Source: Bacteroidales bacterium
GTDB taxonomy: Bacteria; Bacteroidota; Bacteroidia; Bacteroidales; GCA-2748055
NCBI GenBank assembly: GCA_023135025.1
Contig: JAGLTY010000140.1
Span: 1 to 6,130 of the forward strand
Direction of reading: 5' to 3'
DNA: 6,130 nt
A program made the translations under genes and the position numbers. How positions within the stretch are numbered: position 1 is the stretch's first letter; every line of letters begins with the position of its first letter. Shown here piece by piece: positions 1 to 4,507 of this stretch. The notes beneath the pieces were generated by a model, which saw only the letters and a program-made list of their open reading frames with translations, had not been told where the DNA came from and made no database searches.

Positions 1-1
1 G

Positions 2-70
2 GCAGCTGCCTACCAGGAGGCCACCACGTTCCATCAAAAACGCCCCGGAACTTTCAACAGGGCAGATTAA
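2..70 (+). CDS. Possible C-terminal tail of a convergent gene (partial)
   Basis: The plus-strand frame starting at base 2 is open for 22 codons and ends in TAA at 68-70. Its last residues read KRPGTFNRAD. The codons are varied and often end in G or C, like the confident genes here, and the stop codon overlaps the stop of the minus-strand DoxX gene by two bases, a common arrangement for convergent genes. Too little is visible to assign a family. The frame could be open by chance over so short a stretch, so this is a tentative call. The alternative is that bases 1-66 are simply the 3' flank of the DoxX operon. Confidence 0.33.
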   Translation, partial: AAAYQEATTFHQKRPGTFNRAD

Positions 71-519
71 ACGTCAGAGCCACTCGAAAGCCGCTTCCGG
101 TCCAGGAGGTGATCCAGACTGTATCTCCCCGATCCATAAACCACCAGGGCAAAGAGCATCAGGAGGTAGTAAAGCGGTATTTCAAATCCATTGTCCCCTG
201 CGGCAAAGCCGTTGGAGATATGGGTGGTAAAAATTGCCACCACCATCACAAACATCATGGGAAGTGCGATGACCCTGGTACCAAGTCCCAGTGTCAGCAA
301 CACGATGCCCATCACTTCTGTGGTCATGGCAAGGATTGCACTGACCATAGGAAAAGGGTAGCTCATGCTTCCAAACCATTCAGCTACACCCTCAAGGTTT
401 TTTACTTTCATCATGGCCGGCCCGTAGAAGCCTATGACCAGGATGACCCGGAACAGTAGCAGCTGAACATCATGCAGCTTCTCCGTTCCCTCTACAAATT
501 TTCTGTACAAGGTTTTCAT
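67..519 (-). CDS. DoxX-family integral membrane protein of the HvfABC-type operon
   Basis: A 150-residue protein with four predicted membrane helices, about residues 18-37, 57-78, 82-103 and 112-130. It has the DoxX layout: a first helix ending in a GPAMMKVKN-type loop (33-41), then a short amphipathic stretch before helix 2, and a GLGTR turn (78-82) between helices 2 and 3. DoxX proteins are small inner-membrane proteins, some linked to thiol or quinone redox chemistry; the biochemical role of those found beside DUF692/DUF2063 genes is not settled. The gene begins 18 bases after the stop of hvfC on the same strand and is the last gene of the block, so it is probably co-transcribed. Its place here suggests a membrane role in handling the modified peptide, copper or redox equivalents, but that is inference. 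The family call is firm; the function is open. Confidence 0.88.
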   Translation of the reverse strand: MKTLYRKFVEGTEKLHDVQLLLFRVILVIGFYGPAMMKVKNLEGVAEWFGSMSYPFPMVSAILAMTTEVMGIVLLTLGLGTRVIALPMMFVMVVAIFTTHISNGFAAGDNGFEIPLYYLLMLFALVVYGSGRYSLDHLLDRKRLSSGSDV

Positions 520-537
520 TTTCAGTATGTTATTTGA

Positions 538-1293
538 TTAATTTCGAGTAAATCCGAGGATCAGTTTTCGCTCCATCAGATCCCCGAGGAATTTCTGAAG
601 TGCTTCATCCAGATACCTGCCGCTCTCAATACCCGCTACACGGGCGATCTCATTTTTGATCTCATTCAGGGTCACTTTCTCCTCCTGCAGACGTGTGATA
701 ATATATATATTCAGGGCCGAGAGGTTAAGGAACTGCACATGTCCCGATTCAGGCATACGATAGAGCAGGGCATAGTGCTCCCCCTCTAGCTCAATGGCCT
801 CACGTACGGGGTGCGTATGTACCGGAAAGCTAAGTTGTATAATCTCATGCTCAGGATTAAATACCAGCCTGTCATTAAACAGCTCCCCCTCTGTCACAAA
901 ATCGGGAAAGGGTCTGTCCGGCATGGTATGGATCTCAATCTCCATCCACTCAAAATAGAGCAGATCATCCAGGAAAGGTTTCCCAATCCTCTTCCCGGTC
1001 TCCCTGCCGGCATGATACTGGTAAAACTCAAAGGGCAGCTTCCAAACCTGAGGGGTCTGCGGAATTCCATCTGCAAAAAAATCCTGAACAAGCAGTTCCC
1101 ATTGATGCTCCCCCAGGGCGGCCACTGTAATTGGGAAGGCCGTATGGAGGGTATCGTTAACAACATTGGAGATGAGACGCCGGTAGTGATGGATCCTGCC
1201 GGGGGTAACCCCGGGTAGCTCCAGCTTCACGCCGGTTCTGCAGTACTCACCCAGTCGCTCCTGAATCGATATGGTCTCTTTACGCAGATGCAT
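538..1293 (-). CDS. hvfC: HvfC/BufC-type RiPP maturation partner (DUF2063 family)
   Basis: A 251-residue protein. Residues about 8-100 fit the N-terminal DUF2063 domain: a helical start (ISIQERLGEY), then GRIHHYRRLISNVVNDTL (32-49), AFPITVAALGEHQWELLVQDF (52-72) and a P-rich link before a YFEWMEIE-like helix (113-120). DUF2063 proteins were long annotated as putative DNA-binding, but those encoded beside DUF692 enzymes act as partners that bring the precursor peptide to the iron enzyme. Residues about 186-248 (FLNLSALNIYIITRL, then DEALQKFLGDLMERKLI) resemble a PqqD-like peptide-recognition fold; this is my pattern reading, not a computed match. The start ATG lies 14 bases inside the end of hvfB, so the two are translationally coupled, which fits a two-protein complex. 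The DoxX gene follows after 18 bases. Family assignment is strong, mainly from the N-terminal region and context. Confidence 0.9.
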   Translation of the reverse strand: MHLRKETISIQERLGEYCRTGVKLELPGVTPGRIHHYRRLISNVVNDTLHTAFPITVAALGEHQWELLVQDFFADGIPQTPQVWKLPFEFYQYHAGRETGKRIGKPFLDDLLYFEWMEIEIHTMPDRPFPDFVTEGELFNDRLVFNPEHEIIQLSFPVHTHPVREAIELEGEHYALLYRMPESGHVQFLNLSALNIYIITRLQEEKVTLNEIKNEIARVAGIESGRYLDEALQKFLGDLMERKLILGFTRN

Positions 1294-2113
1294 GAGTCAC
1301 CTCCCAATGTCTGTTTAATATGCCCTTGATCTGTGTAAGCTCCCCCTGAATCTGTTCCAGATCCTCAAAATTGAAGTCCCTCTCCAGCAGGACCGGCACA
1401 GGATCCATCTTTTGGATGGTCCACTCAAACAGGTCATAAACCGGATCGATGATGGGTTGGCCATGGGTATCGATAATCAGGTCGGGTTCCACCTGTTCAT
1501 GTCCCGCCATATGGATATAGGCCACCCTCTCAAGAGGAAGAGCGCCGATAAACTCCTTTGCATCGTAACGGTGGTTGAATGCATTGACATACACATTGTT
1601 TACATCCAGCAGCAGTTTGCAATCGGCCCGCTCAACAATTTCGTTCACAAATTCAGCTTCTGTCATCTCAGCCGCTACCGGTGTATAGTAAGATACATTC
1701 TCGATGGCCAGGGGTCTCTCAAGAAGATCCTGTACACGGCGAATACGGTCAACCACATGGTCGATGGCATCCCGGCGAAAAGGGATGGGCAACAGGTCAT
1801 AAAGGTGGGCATTCCTGCTTTTGGTGTAGCTCAGGTGTTCCGAAAAGATAGTCACCCGGTTTTCATCCAGGAAACTTTTCAGCTCCCTGATAAACTGCCA
1901 GTCGAGCTCCTCCGGACTACCCAGCGAGAGGGAGAGACCGTGACAGGTGATGGGGAAACTCTCCACTGCCCTATCCATAACCCGCTTCCAGGCGCCTCCC
2001 ATTCCCATCCAGTTCTCCGGTGCAAACTCCAGGAAATCGGGAGTGAGTATCCTGCTATCCAGAATCTCCTCTGCAATATCCCTTCTGAGTCCCAATCCTA
2101 CCTTGCCTTCCAT
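1280..2113 (-). CDS. hvfB: HvfB/BufB-type multinuclear iron peptide maturase (DUF692, MNIO)
   Basis: A 277-residue TIM-barrel enzyme of the DUF692/MNIO family, which uses two or three iron ions and oxygen to modify cysteines in a precursor peptide; here the substrate should be the neighbouring HvfA. Family motifs appear in order: VGLGLR (5-10), FAPENW (30-35), CHGLSLSLGS (57-66), FSEHLSY (90-96), AIENVSYY (136-143), LLDVNNVYVNAFNH (168-181), YIHMAGHE (199-206), DTHG (215-218) and LLERD (242-246). Likely metal ligands are among E92, H93, E138, D170, N172, H201, H205, D215, H217, E244 and D246, so the active site looks complete. I place the start at 2113 because the family begins with (M)xxVGLGLR, the length becomes typical, and an A-rich leader precedes it. 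An in-frame ATG at 2203 would add 30 low-complexity residues encoded across a strong hairpin. The 3' end overlaps hvfC by 14 bases. Confidence 0.94.
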   Translation of the reverse strand: MEGKVGLGLRRDIAEEILDSRILTPDFLEFAPENWMGMGGAWKRVMDRAVESFPITCHGLSLSLGSPEELDWQFIRELKSFLDENRVTIFSEHLSYTKSRNAHLYDLLPIPFRRDAIDHVVDRIRRVQDLLERPLAIENVSYYTPVAAEMTEAEFVNEIVERADCKLLLDVNNVYVNAFNHRYDAKEFIGALPLERVAYIHMAGHEQVEPDLIIDTHGQPIIDPVYDLFEWTIQKMDPVPVLLERDFNFEDLEQIQGELTQIKGILNRHWEVTHASA

Positions 2114-2131
2114 TTTTTCTATTTTTTTAAG

Positions 2132-2159
2132 AGGAACCCCGGTTATTTCCGGGGCTCCT
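2132..2159 (-). promoter_or_regulatory. Strong intergenic hairpin between hvfA and hvfB
   Basis: On the minus-strand transcript AGGAGCCCCGG pairs with CCGGGGUUCCU around the six-base loop AAAUAA, giving an 11-bp stem. One pair is G-U in the minus-strand RNA but would be an A-C mismatch in a plus-strand RNA, so the structure favours the operon's own transcript. The bases after the stem are A-rich rather than a U-run, so this is not a standard intrinsic terminator. It lies 19 bases upstream of the chosen hvfB start and 82 bases after the hvfA stop. Likely roles are protecting the 3' end of the hvfA message after processing, or limiting hvfB translation, so that peptide is made in excess over enzyme. 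The role is inferred. Confidence 0.7.
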
Positions 2160-2160
2160 T

Positions 2161-2227
2161 CCGGTCCGGCTGAACCACATTGACAATTACCATCACTGAT
2201 CAACCTTTACTAACCCTGCCGGTCCGG
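2161..2227 (-). repeat. Pair of 9-bp direct repeats in the hvfA-hvfB spacer
   Basis: CCGGTCCGG occurs at 2161-2169 and again at 2219-2227 on the plus strand, 49 bases apart, both in the non-coding spacer between hvfA and hvfB. Each copy is itself nearly palindromic. They could pair weakly with each other or mark a small duplication or a processing site, but nothing identifies a function. Confidence 0.4.
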
Positions 2228-2241
2228 TTTCCAGATTCAGA

Positions 2242-2652
2242 TTACTTCTTCTCTTTTTTCTTCTTGTCTGACTTCTTCTCTCCCTCTCCACATTTGCCTT
2301 CACCACATTTGGCCTCGGCGCTTTTAGATTCAGCTGCTTTAGTCTCGGTGGCTTTGGTCGCAGTGGCTTCACTCTTCTTTGCATCCTTCTTTTTATCTCC
2401 TTCACCACACTTGCCTTCGCCGCATTTTCCCTCTCCGCACTTCAGTTCACCGAACTTAACAGCGGAGGCCTCCATGGGATTAACCTGGTTGCTGTTCATA
2501 TCGATCAGGTGAGTGCGAACCTGTGCACCAGTACCCAGGTGATTATAGGCCAGAATATCTGCCCCAAATGAGGGTGTTGCGGCCAGAGTTGTTGTCAATA
2601 ATGCTCCCGCAACCATAGTGGCGGATTTTAAGATCTTTTTGTCTGTTTTCAT
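2242..2652 (-). CDS. hvfA: HvfA-family secreted RiPP metallophore precursor with five KCGEG motifs
   Basis: A 136-residue precursor peptide. Residues 1-30 form a Sec-type signal peptide: KTDKK at the N-terminus, a hydrophobic core about 12-25, and a likely cut after SFG at 30. Residues 31-70 hold a segment with HLGTGAQVRT (38-47), of the kind seen in this family ahead of the core. The core has three tandem KCGEG units (71-85, Cys 72, 77, 82), an A/K/E/T-rich linker (86-114), then two more (115-124, Cys 116, 121), and a K/E-rich tail. Three of the five cysteines sit in the exact EGKCG context known to be modified by HvfB/HvfC-type enzymes (oxazolone/thioamide or thiooxazole products have been described) to create copper-binding groups. 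All five units use different codons, so the repeats are kept by selection on protein. There are no other cysteines. The next genes are the predicted maturases. The alternative, a plain Cys-rich periplasmic metal buffer, is unlikely with hvfB and hvfC present. Confidence 0.93.
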   Translation of the reverse strand: MKTDKKILKSATMVAGALLTTTLAATPSFGADILAYNHLGTGAQVRTHLIDMNSNQVNPMEASAVKFGELKCGEGKCGEGKCGEGDKKKDAKKSEATATKATETKAAESKSAEAKCGEGKCGEGEKKSDKKKKEKK

Positions 2653-2692
2653 GATATTACAATTTTTGATTAATAATGAATTTGAGCATTTT

Positions 2693-2718
2693 GACGAAGG
2701 CGGGAAGAGAACCTTACA
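2693..2718 (-). promoter_or_regulatory. Predicted ECF-sigma promoter of hvfA
   Basis: On the minus strand TGTAAGG (2718-2712) is followed after 15 bases by CGTC (2696-2693), the general form of ECF sigma promoters (an AA-containing -35 and a CGTC-like -10). Transcription would start near 2685, giving a leader of roughly 33 bases before the hvfA ATG. The obvious candidate to read it is the sigma factor encoded just upstream at 3060-3650. The motif is seen directly; which sigma factor uses it is inference. I did not find the same motif upstream of the sigma gene. Confidence 0.55.
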
Positions 2719-2732
2719 AGAATTCTGAAGGA

Positions 2733-2749
2733 TTGTGAAATTTTAACAA
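2733..2749. repeat. 17-bp interrupted palindrome after the anti-sigma gene
   Basis: TTGTGAAATTTTAACAA is symmetric around 2741 except for one mismatched pair (2737/2745). It begins directly after the anti-sigma stop codon and lies 15 bases upstream of the predicted hvfA -35 element. It could be an operator or a weak AU-rich hairpin; AT-rich palindromes also arise by chance. Confidence 0.3.
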
Positions 2750-3058
2750 CTATTTGGCATTTAGCTCACGGGTAACCACCTTGCTTATACGTGAGTCAGC
2801 TTCGGGAGAGAGGTGATGTTCGCACGATTCATGGCTGCACTGATCACGGTACACCTCCAGGGACCGGTTGAGCTGACCTATCTGGTGCGCATATTTTCTG
2901 CAGAGATGGCATGTGAGGAGGTGCATTTTCAACTGCCACCATCTCCTGGAGCCCAGTCGGTGATCTTCGCGCAAGGAGATCAGAAAGCTCGCCTCATCAC
3001 AGGCGATCATCCGCTTGCTCATATAAACCATCATTCTATAACCTGGTCCTTTTGCCAT
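2750..3058 (-). CDS. Soluble zinc-anti-sigma-like (ZAS) protein paired with the ECF sigma factor
   Basis: A 102-residue protein with no membrane helix. It has the core of a zinc anti-sigma domain: H46-X3-C50-X2-C53 (MHLLTCHLC), with C20 upstream in MIACDEASFLIS, the usual position of the fourth ligand. Such proteins hold an ECF sigma factor inactive through the N-terminal helices and release it when the zinc site is oxidised or displaced by metal. Translation starts one base after the sigma stop codon, so the two are tightly coupled and almost certainly interact. An unusual feature is a second Cys/His cluster near the C-terminus: C74, H76, C79, H81 and H82. A later in-frame ATG (residue 13) is a possible alternative start. 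The ZAS motif and position make the family call good; the signal it senses is not visible in the sequence, though copper or thiol stress would suit the genes it controls. Confidence 0.82.
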   Translation of the reverse strand: MAKGPGYRMMVYMSKRMIACDEASFLISLREDHRLGSRRWWQLKMHLLTCHLCRKYAHQIGQLNRSLEVYRDQCSHESCEHHLSPEADSRISKVVTRELNAK

Positions 3059-3059
3059 A

Positions 3060-3650
3060 TTAATTCAACCATTTTTTTTCCAAACAATCTCTCATCCTCA
3101 ACCTTGCCCGGTGCAGCATGACCCACAAATTAGACGAGGTAATGCCAAGCTCCTTACATATGGTATCAGAATCCTCCTCATCGATCATCTTCATAACAAA
3201 GGAAGCGGCCAGTTGCGGTGGCAGATTCTCAATACAGAGCCTGATAAATTTCATCAGCTCTGCCTGCTCCAGCTCCCCTTCCGGCAGAAGTGAATGCGAG
3301 TTGGGACCCATACCCTCCAGCCAATGTCCCCTGAAAGGTTCTTCACTGCGGTAGAAATCCCCATCAAAAACTGTCTGCTCATGCTCCCCGAAAGAGGACT
3401 CTTTAGAAGTATACTTTTTCCGGTATGTATCGATGATCTTTCTTTTAAGGATAGAGGTGAGCCAGGTTCGTTCCGTACTCTCCCCCCTGAACCGATCCCG
3501 TGCTTTCAGCCCTGCAAGAAAAGTCTCCTGAACCAGGTCCTCAGCTTTACCCCTGTCATTCACCCTCACAACGGCATAATTGAAAAGATAGTCACCGTAT
3601 CTTTCAAGCCAGTGTTGCGGGTCCACGGTATGTTCTTTCGTGCTGGACAT
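3060..3650 (-). CDS. ECF-type RNA polymerase sigma factor
   Basis: A 196-residue sigma-70-family protein. Region 2 spans about residues 13-80, with the recognisable AEDLVQETFLAGLKAR (36-51) that contacts core polymerase and TWLTSILKRKIIDTYRK (62-78), the -10 recognition part. An acidic, low-conservation link (81-124) follows. Region 4 spans about 127-192, with NLPPQLAASFVMKMIDEEDSDTICKELGI leading into a helix-turn-helix, STR-like SSNLWVMLHRARLRMRDCL (172-190). Region 3 is absent, as in all ECF factors. The ZAS-like gene starts one base after its stop, so its activity is probably held by that protein. The genes downstream match the sigma-E operon layout of Neisseria and the gig/hvf type loci, so it most likely controls copper-peptide synthesis. 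The region upstream (3651-3716) contains a TAnnTTTG-like element suggesting expression from a housekeeping promoter. The linker is longer than in many ECF factors. Confidence 0.92.
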   Translation of the reverse strand: MSSTKEHTVDPQHWLERYGDYLFNYAVVRVNDRGKAEDLVQETFLAGLKARDRFRGESTERTWLTSILKRKIIDTYRKKYTSKESSFGEHEQTVFDGDFYRSEEPFRGHWLEGMGPNSHSLLPEGELEQAELMKFIRLCIENLPPQLAASFVMKMIDEEDSDTICKELGITSSNLWVMLHRARLRMRDCLEKKWLN

Positions 3651-3684
3651 CTTCAGTTGTCAGGGATGAACCAGATACAAGATA

Positions 3685-3692
3685 GAAAATTA
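3685..3692 (-). promoter_or_regulatory. Candidate -7 element for the sigma-factor gene
   Basis: On the minus strand TAATTTTC (3692-3685) matches seven of eight positions, ignoring the two free ones, of the Bacteroidota housekeeping -7 element TAnnTTTG. It lies 34 bases upstream of the sigma-factor ATG. A TGAAAC sequence just upstream (minus strand, near 3705-3700) could instead be an ECF -35 box, but no -10 box sits at the usual spacing. Weak evidence. Confidence 0.28.
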
Positions 3693-3716
3693 TCACCTGT
3701 TTCATGCGGAATTGTC

Positions 3717-3724
3717 TATTTTTG
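3717..3724 (+). promoter_or_regulatory. Bacteroidota-type -7 promoter element of yedF
   Basis: TATTTTTG is a perfect TAnnTTTG match and is followed by C, ending four bases before the yedF ATG at 3729. Transcription would begin at or very near the start codon, which implies a leaderless or almost leaderless message. No clear TTG-type -33 element is found at the normal distance, so the call rests on the -7 box alone. Confidence 0.45.
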
Positions 3725-3728
3725 CTAA

Positions 3729-4331
3729 ATGAAAGTATTAGATACCAAAGGGTTGAAAAACCCTCAACCGCTCATTATGCTAAAGGAGGCATTGCTGGGG
3801 CTGGATGTGGATGAAGAGATAAGGGTGGAGACCGATAACGATACCTCCCTGAAAAGCCTTGTCACCTATCTGAAGGACCAGGGCGTGGAGCCTGAAGTGA
3901 CCTCTGTTGGTGCTGTTCATACCCTGGTTGCCATAAAACCGGAGAAGGATCTGGCCGGTACCAACCCGGCCATCTACTACACCACCGATCTTCCCACCAA
4001 TTATGTAGTGTGCATCAAAGGGGAACTGATGGGTGATGGCGATCCCGAACTGGGAAGGGTATTGATGGAGACCTTTGTGGACAACCTGAAGTTGCAGGAG
4101 CAACTGCCCTCACACGTGGTACTCTATAACGGGGGTGTAAAACTGGCCATGAAACAGTCGCCCGTTTGCAGCTCCCTCACCGAACTGGAGGAGCTGGGAA
4201 CCCGCATCATGCTGTGTGGTACATGTATTGATCATTACGGACTGCAATTTGATATCGCAGTGGGCATGATCTCCGATATGGTGGCCATCACTGAAACACT
4301 GGCCGCGGCCGGACATGTTGTTACTCCATGA
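3729..4331 (+). CDS. yedF: YedF-family selenium-associated sulfurtransferase-like protein
   Basis: A 200-residue, two-domain protein. Residues 1-70 form a TusA-like fold (LDTKGLKNPQPLIMLKEAL, then EIRVETDNDTSLKSLVTYL). Residues about 90-200 form a DsrE-like domain (VVCIKGELMGDGDPELGRVLMETF at 93-116, VVLYNGGVKLA at 130-140, RIMLCGTCIDHYGL at 159-172). This is the arrangement of the YedF family that occurs in genomes with selenophosphate synthetase and is thought to handle reduced selenium or sulfur. The key oddity is at residue 11: the TusA CPxP cysteine is replaced by asparagine (NPQP, codon AAC), so this domain cannot carry a persulfide there. Both cysteines of the DsrE CGTC motif (163, 166) are kept, so the second domain may still work. 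It is transcribed divergently from the sigma gene and is followed by a selD remnant. Length is normal for the family. Confidence 0.85.
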   Translation: MKVLDTKGLKNPQPLIMLKEALLGLDVDEEIRVETDNDTSLKSLVTYLKDQGVEPEVTSVGAVHTLVAIKPEKDLAGTNPAIYYTTDLPTNYVVCIKGELMGDGDPELGRVLMETFVDNLKLQEQLPSHVVLYNGGVKLAMKQSPVCSSLTELEELGTRIMLCGTCIDHYGLQFDIAVGMISDMVAITETLAAAGHVVTP

Positions 4332-4341
4332 ACCAGGTCCA

Positions 4342-4431
4342 ATGGTTAAGAAATTCGACCTGTTGTCTACCATCGAGTATGGCGGTTGCTCAGCAAAATT
4401 GATTGCCGTCCTGCTCTCCGACTGGATGTAT
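4342..4431 (+). pseudogene. selD: Remnant of selD (selenophosphate synthetase), N-terminal part only
   Basis: From the ATG at 4342 the frame reads FDLLSTIEYGGCSAKL (residues 4-19), which matches the start of bacterial SelD including the catalytic GGCSAK motif (Cys and Lys). After about residue 20-30 the frame loses any SelD character. The ATP-binding stretch that should follow (a DDAAVY-like segment and the glycine-rich core) is absent in all three frames before the next gene starts at 4508. The frame itself stays open to 4731, but only by running out of phase through that gene. SelD is normally around 340 residues, so more than nine tenths is missing. selD next to yedF is a known pairing, which supports the reading. 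The right boundary is approximate. A chance resemblance is unlikely given a 16-residue match with the catalytic motif in place. Confidence 0.65.
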
Positions 4432-4495
4432 TCGGGGAGGTATTGCCGGAGAGTCCATGCCGGCTCTACTTCGAAAAATCCATTTCGTTTTTTTG

Positions 4496-4503
4496 TACCT
4501 TTA
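4496..4503 (+). promoter_or_regulatory. Candidate -7 element for the membrane-protein gene at 4508
   Basis: TACCTTTA matches the TAnnTTTG element except for the last base and ends four bases before the ATG at 4508, the same spacing as the element in front of yedF. No clear -33 element is visible. The repeated geometry at two genes gives modest support. Confidence 0.3.
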
Positions 4504-4507
4504 AACC

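Noticed and set aside
36..63. Intrinsic terminator after the DoxX gene on the minus strand
   Set aside because: GCCC and GGGC can pair before a TTTTT run, but the stem is only four base pairs with a 14-base loop, too weak to list.
2120..2160. Intrinsic terminator at the hairpin between hvfA and hvfB
   Set aside because: On the minus strand the stem is followed by an A-run, not a U-run, and on the plus strand the T-run comes before the stem. It is a hairpin but not a standard terminator for either strand.
1412..2173. Long plus-strand reading frame opposite hvfB
   Set aside because: Its translation has no family motif and is rich in His, Cys and Ile typical of antisense frames; the minus strand carries a complete MNIO enzyme there.
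2114..2203. N-terminal extension of hvfB from the in-frame ATG at 2203, adding 30 residues
   Set aside because: The family starts close to the VGLGLR motif, the added residues have no family character, and they would be encoded across the strong hairpin. The ATG at 2113 with its A-rich leader fits better.
2281..2442. DNA-level tandem repeat or CRISPR-like array in the KCGEG region
   Set aside because: The periodicity is at the protein level; all five units differ in codon use and there are no spacers.
2180..2512. Plus-strand Ser/Pro/Phe-rich frame with repeated PSPHLPSPH units
   Set aside because: The repeats are only the antisense reading of the KCGEG codons of hvfA, and the real signal peptide and motifs are on the minus strand.
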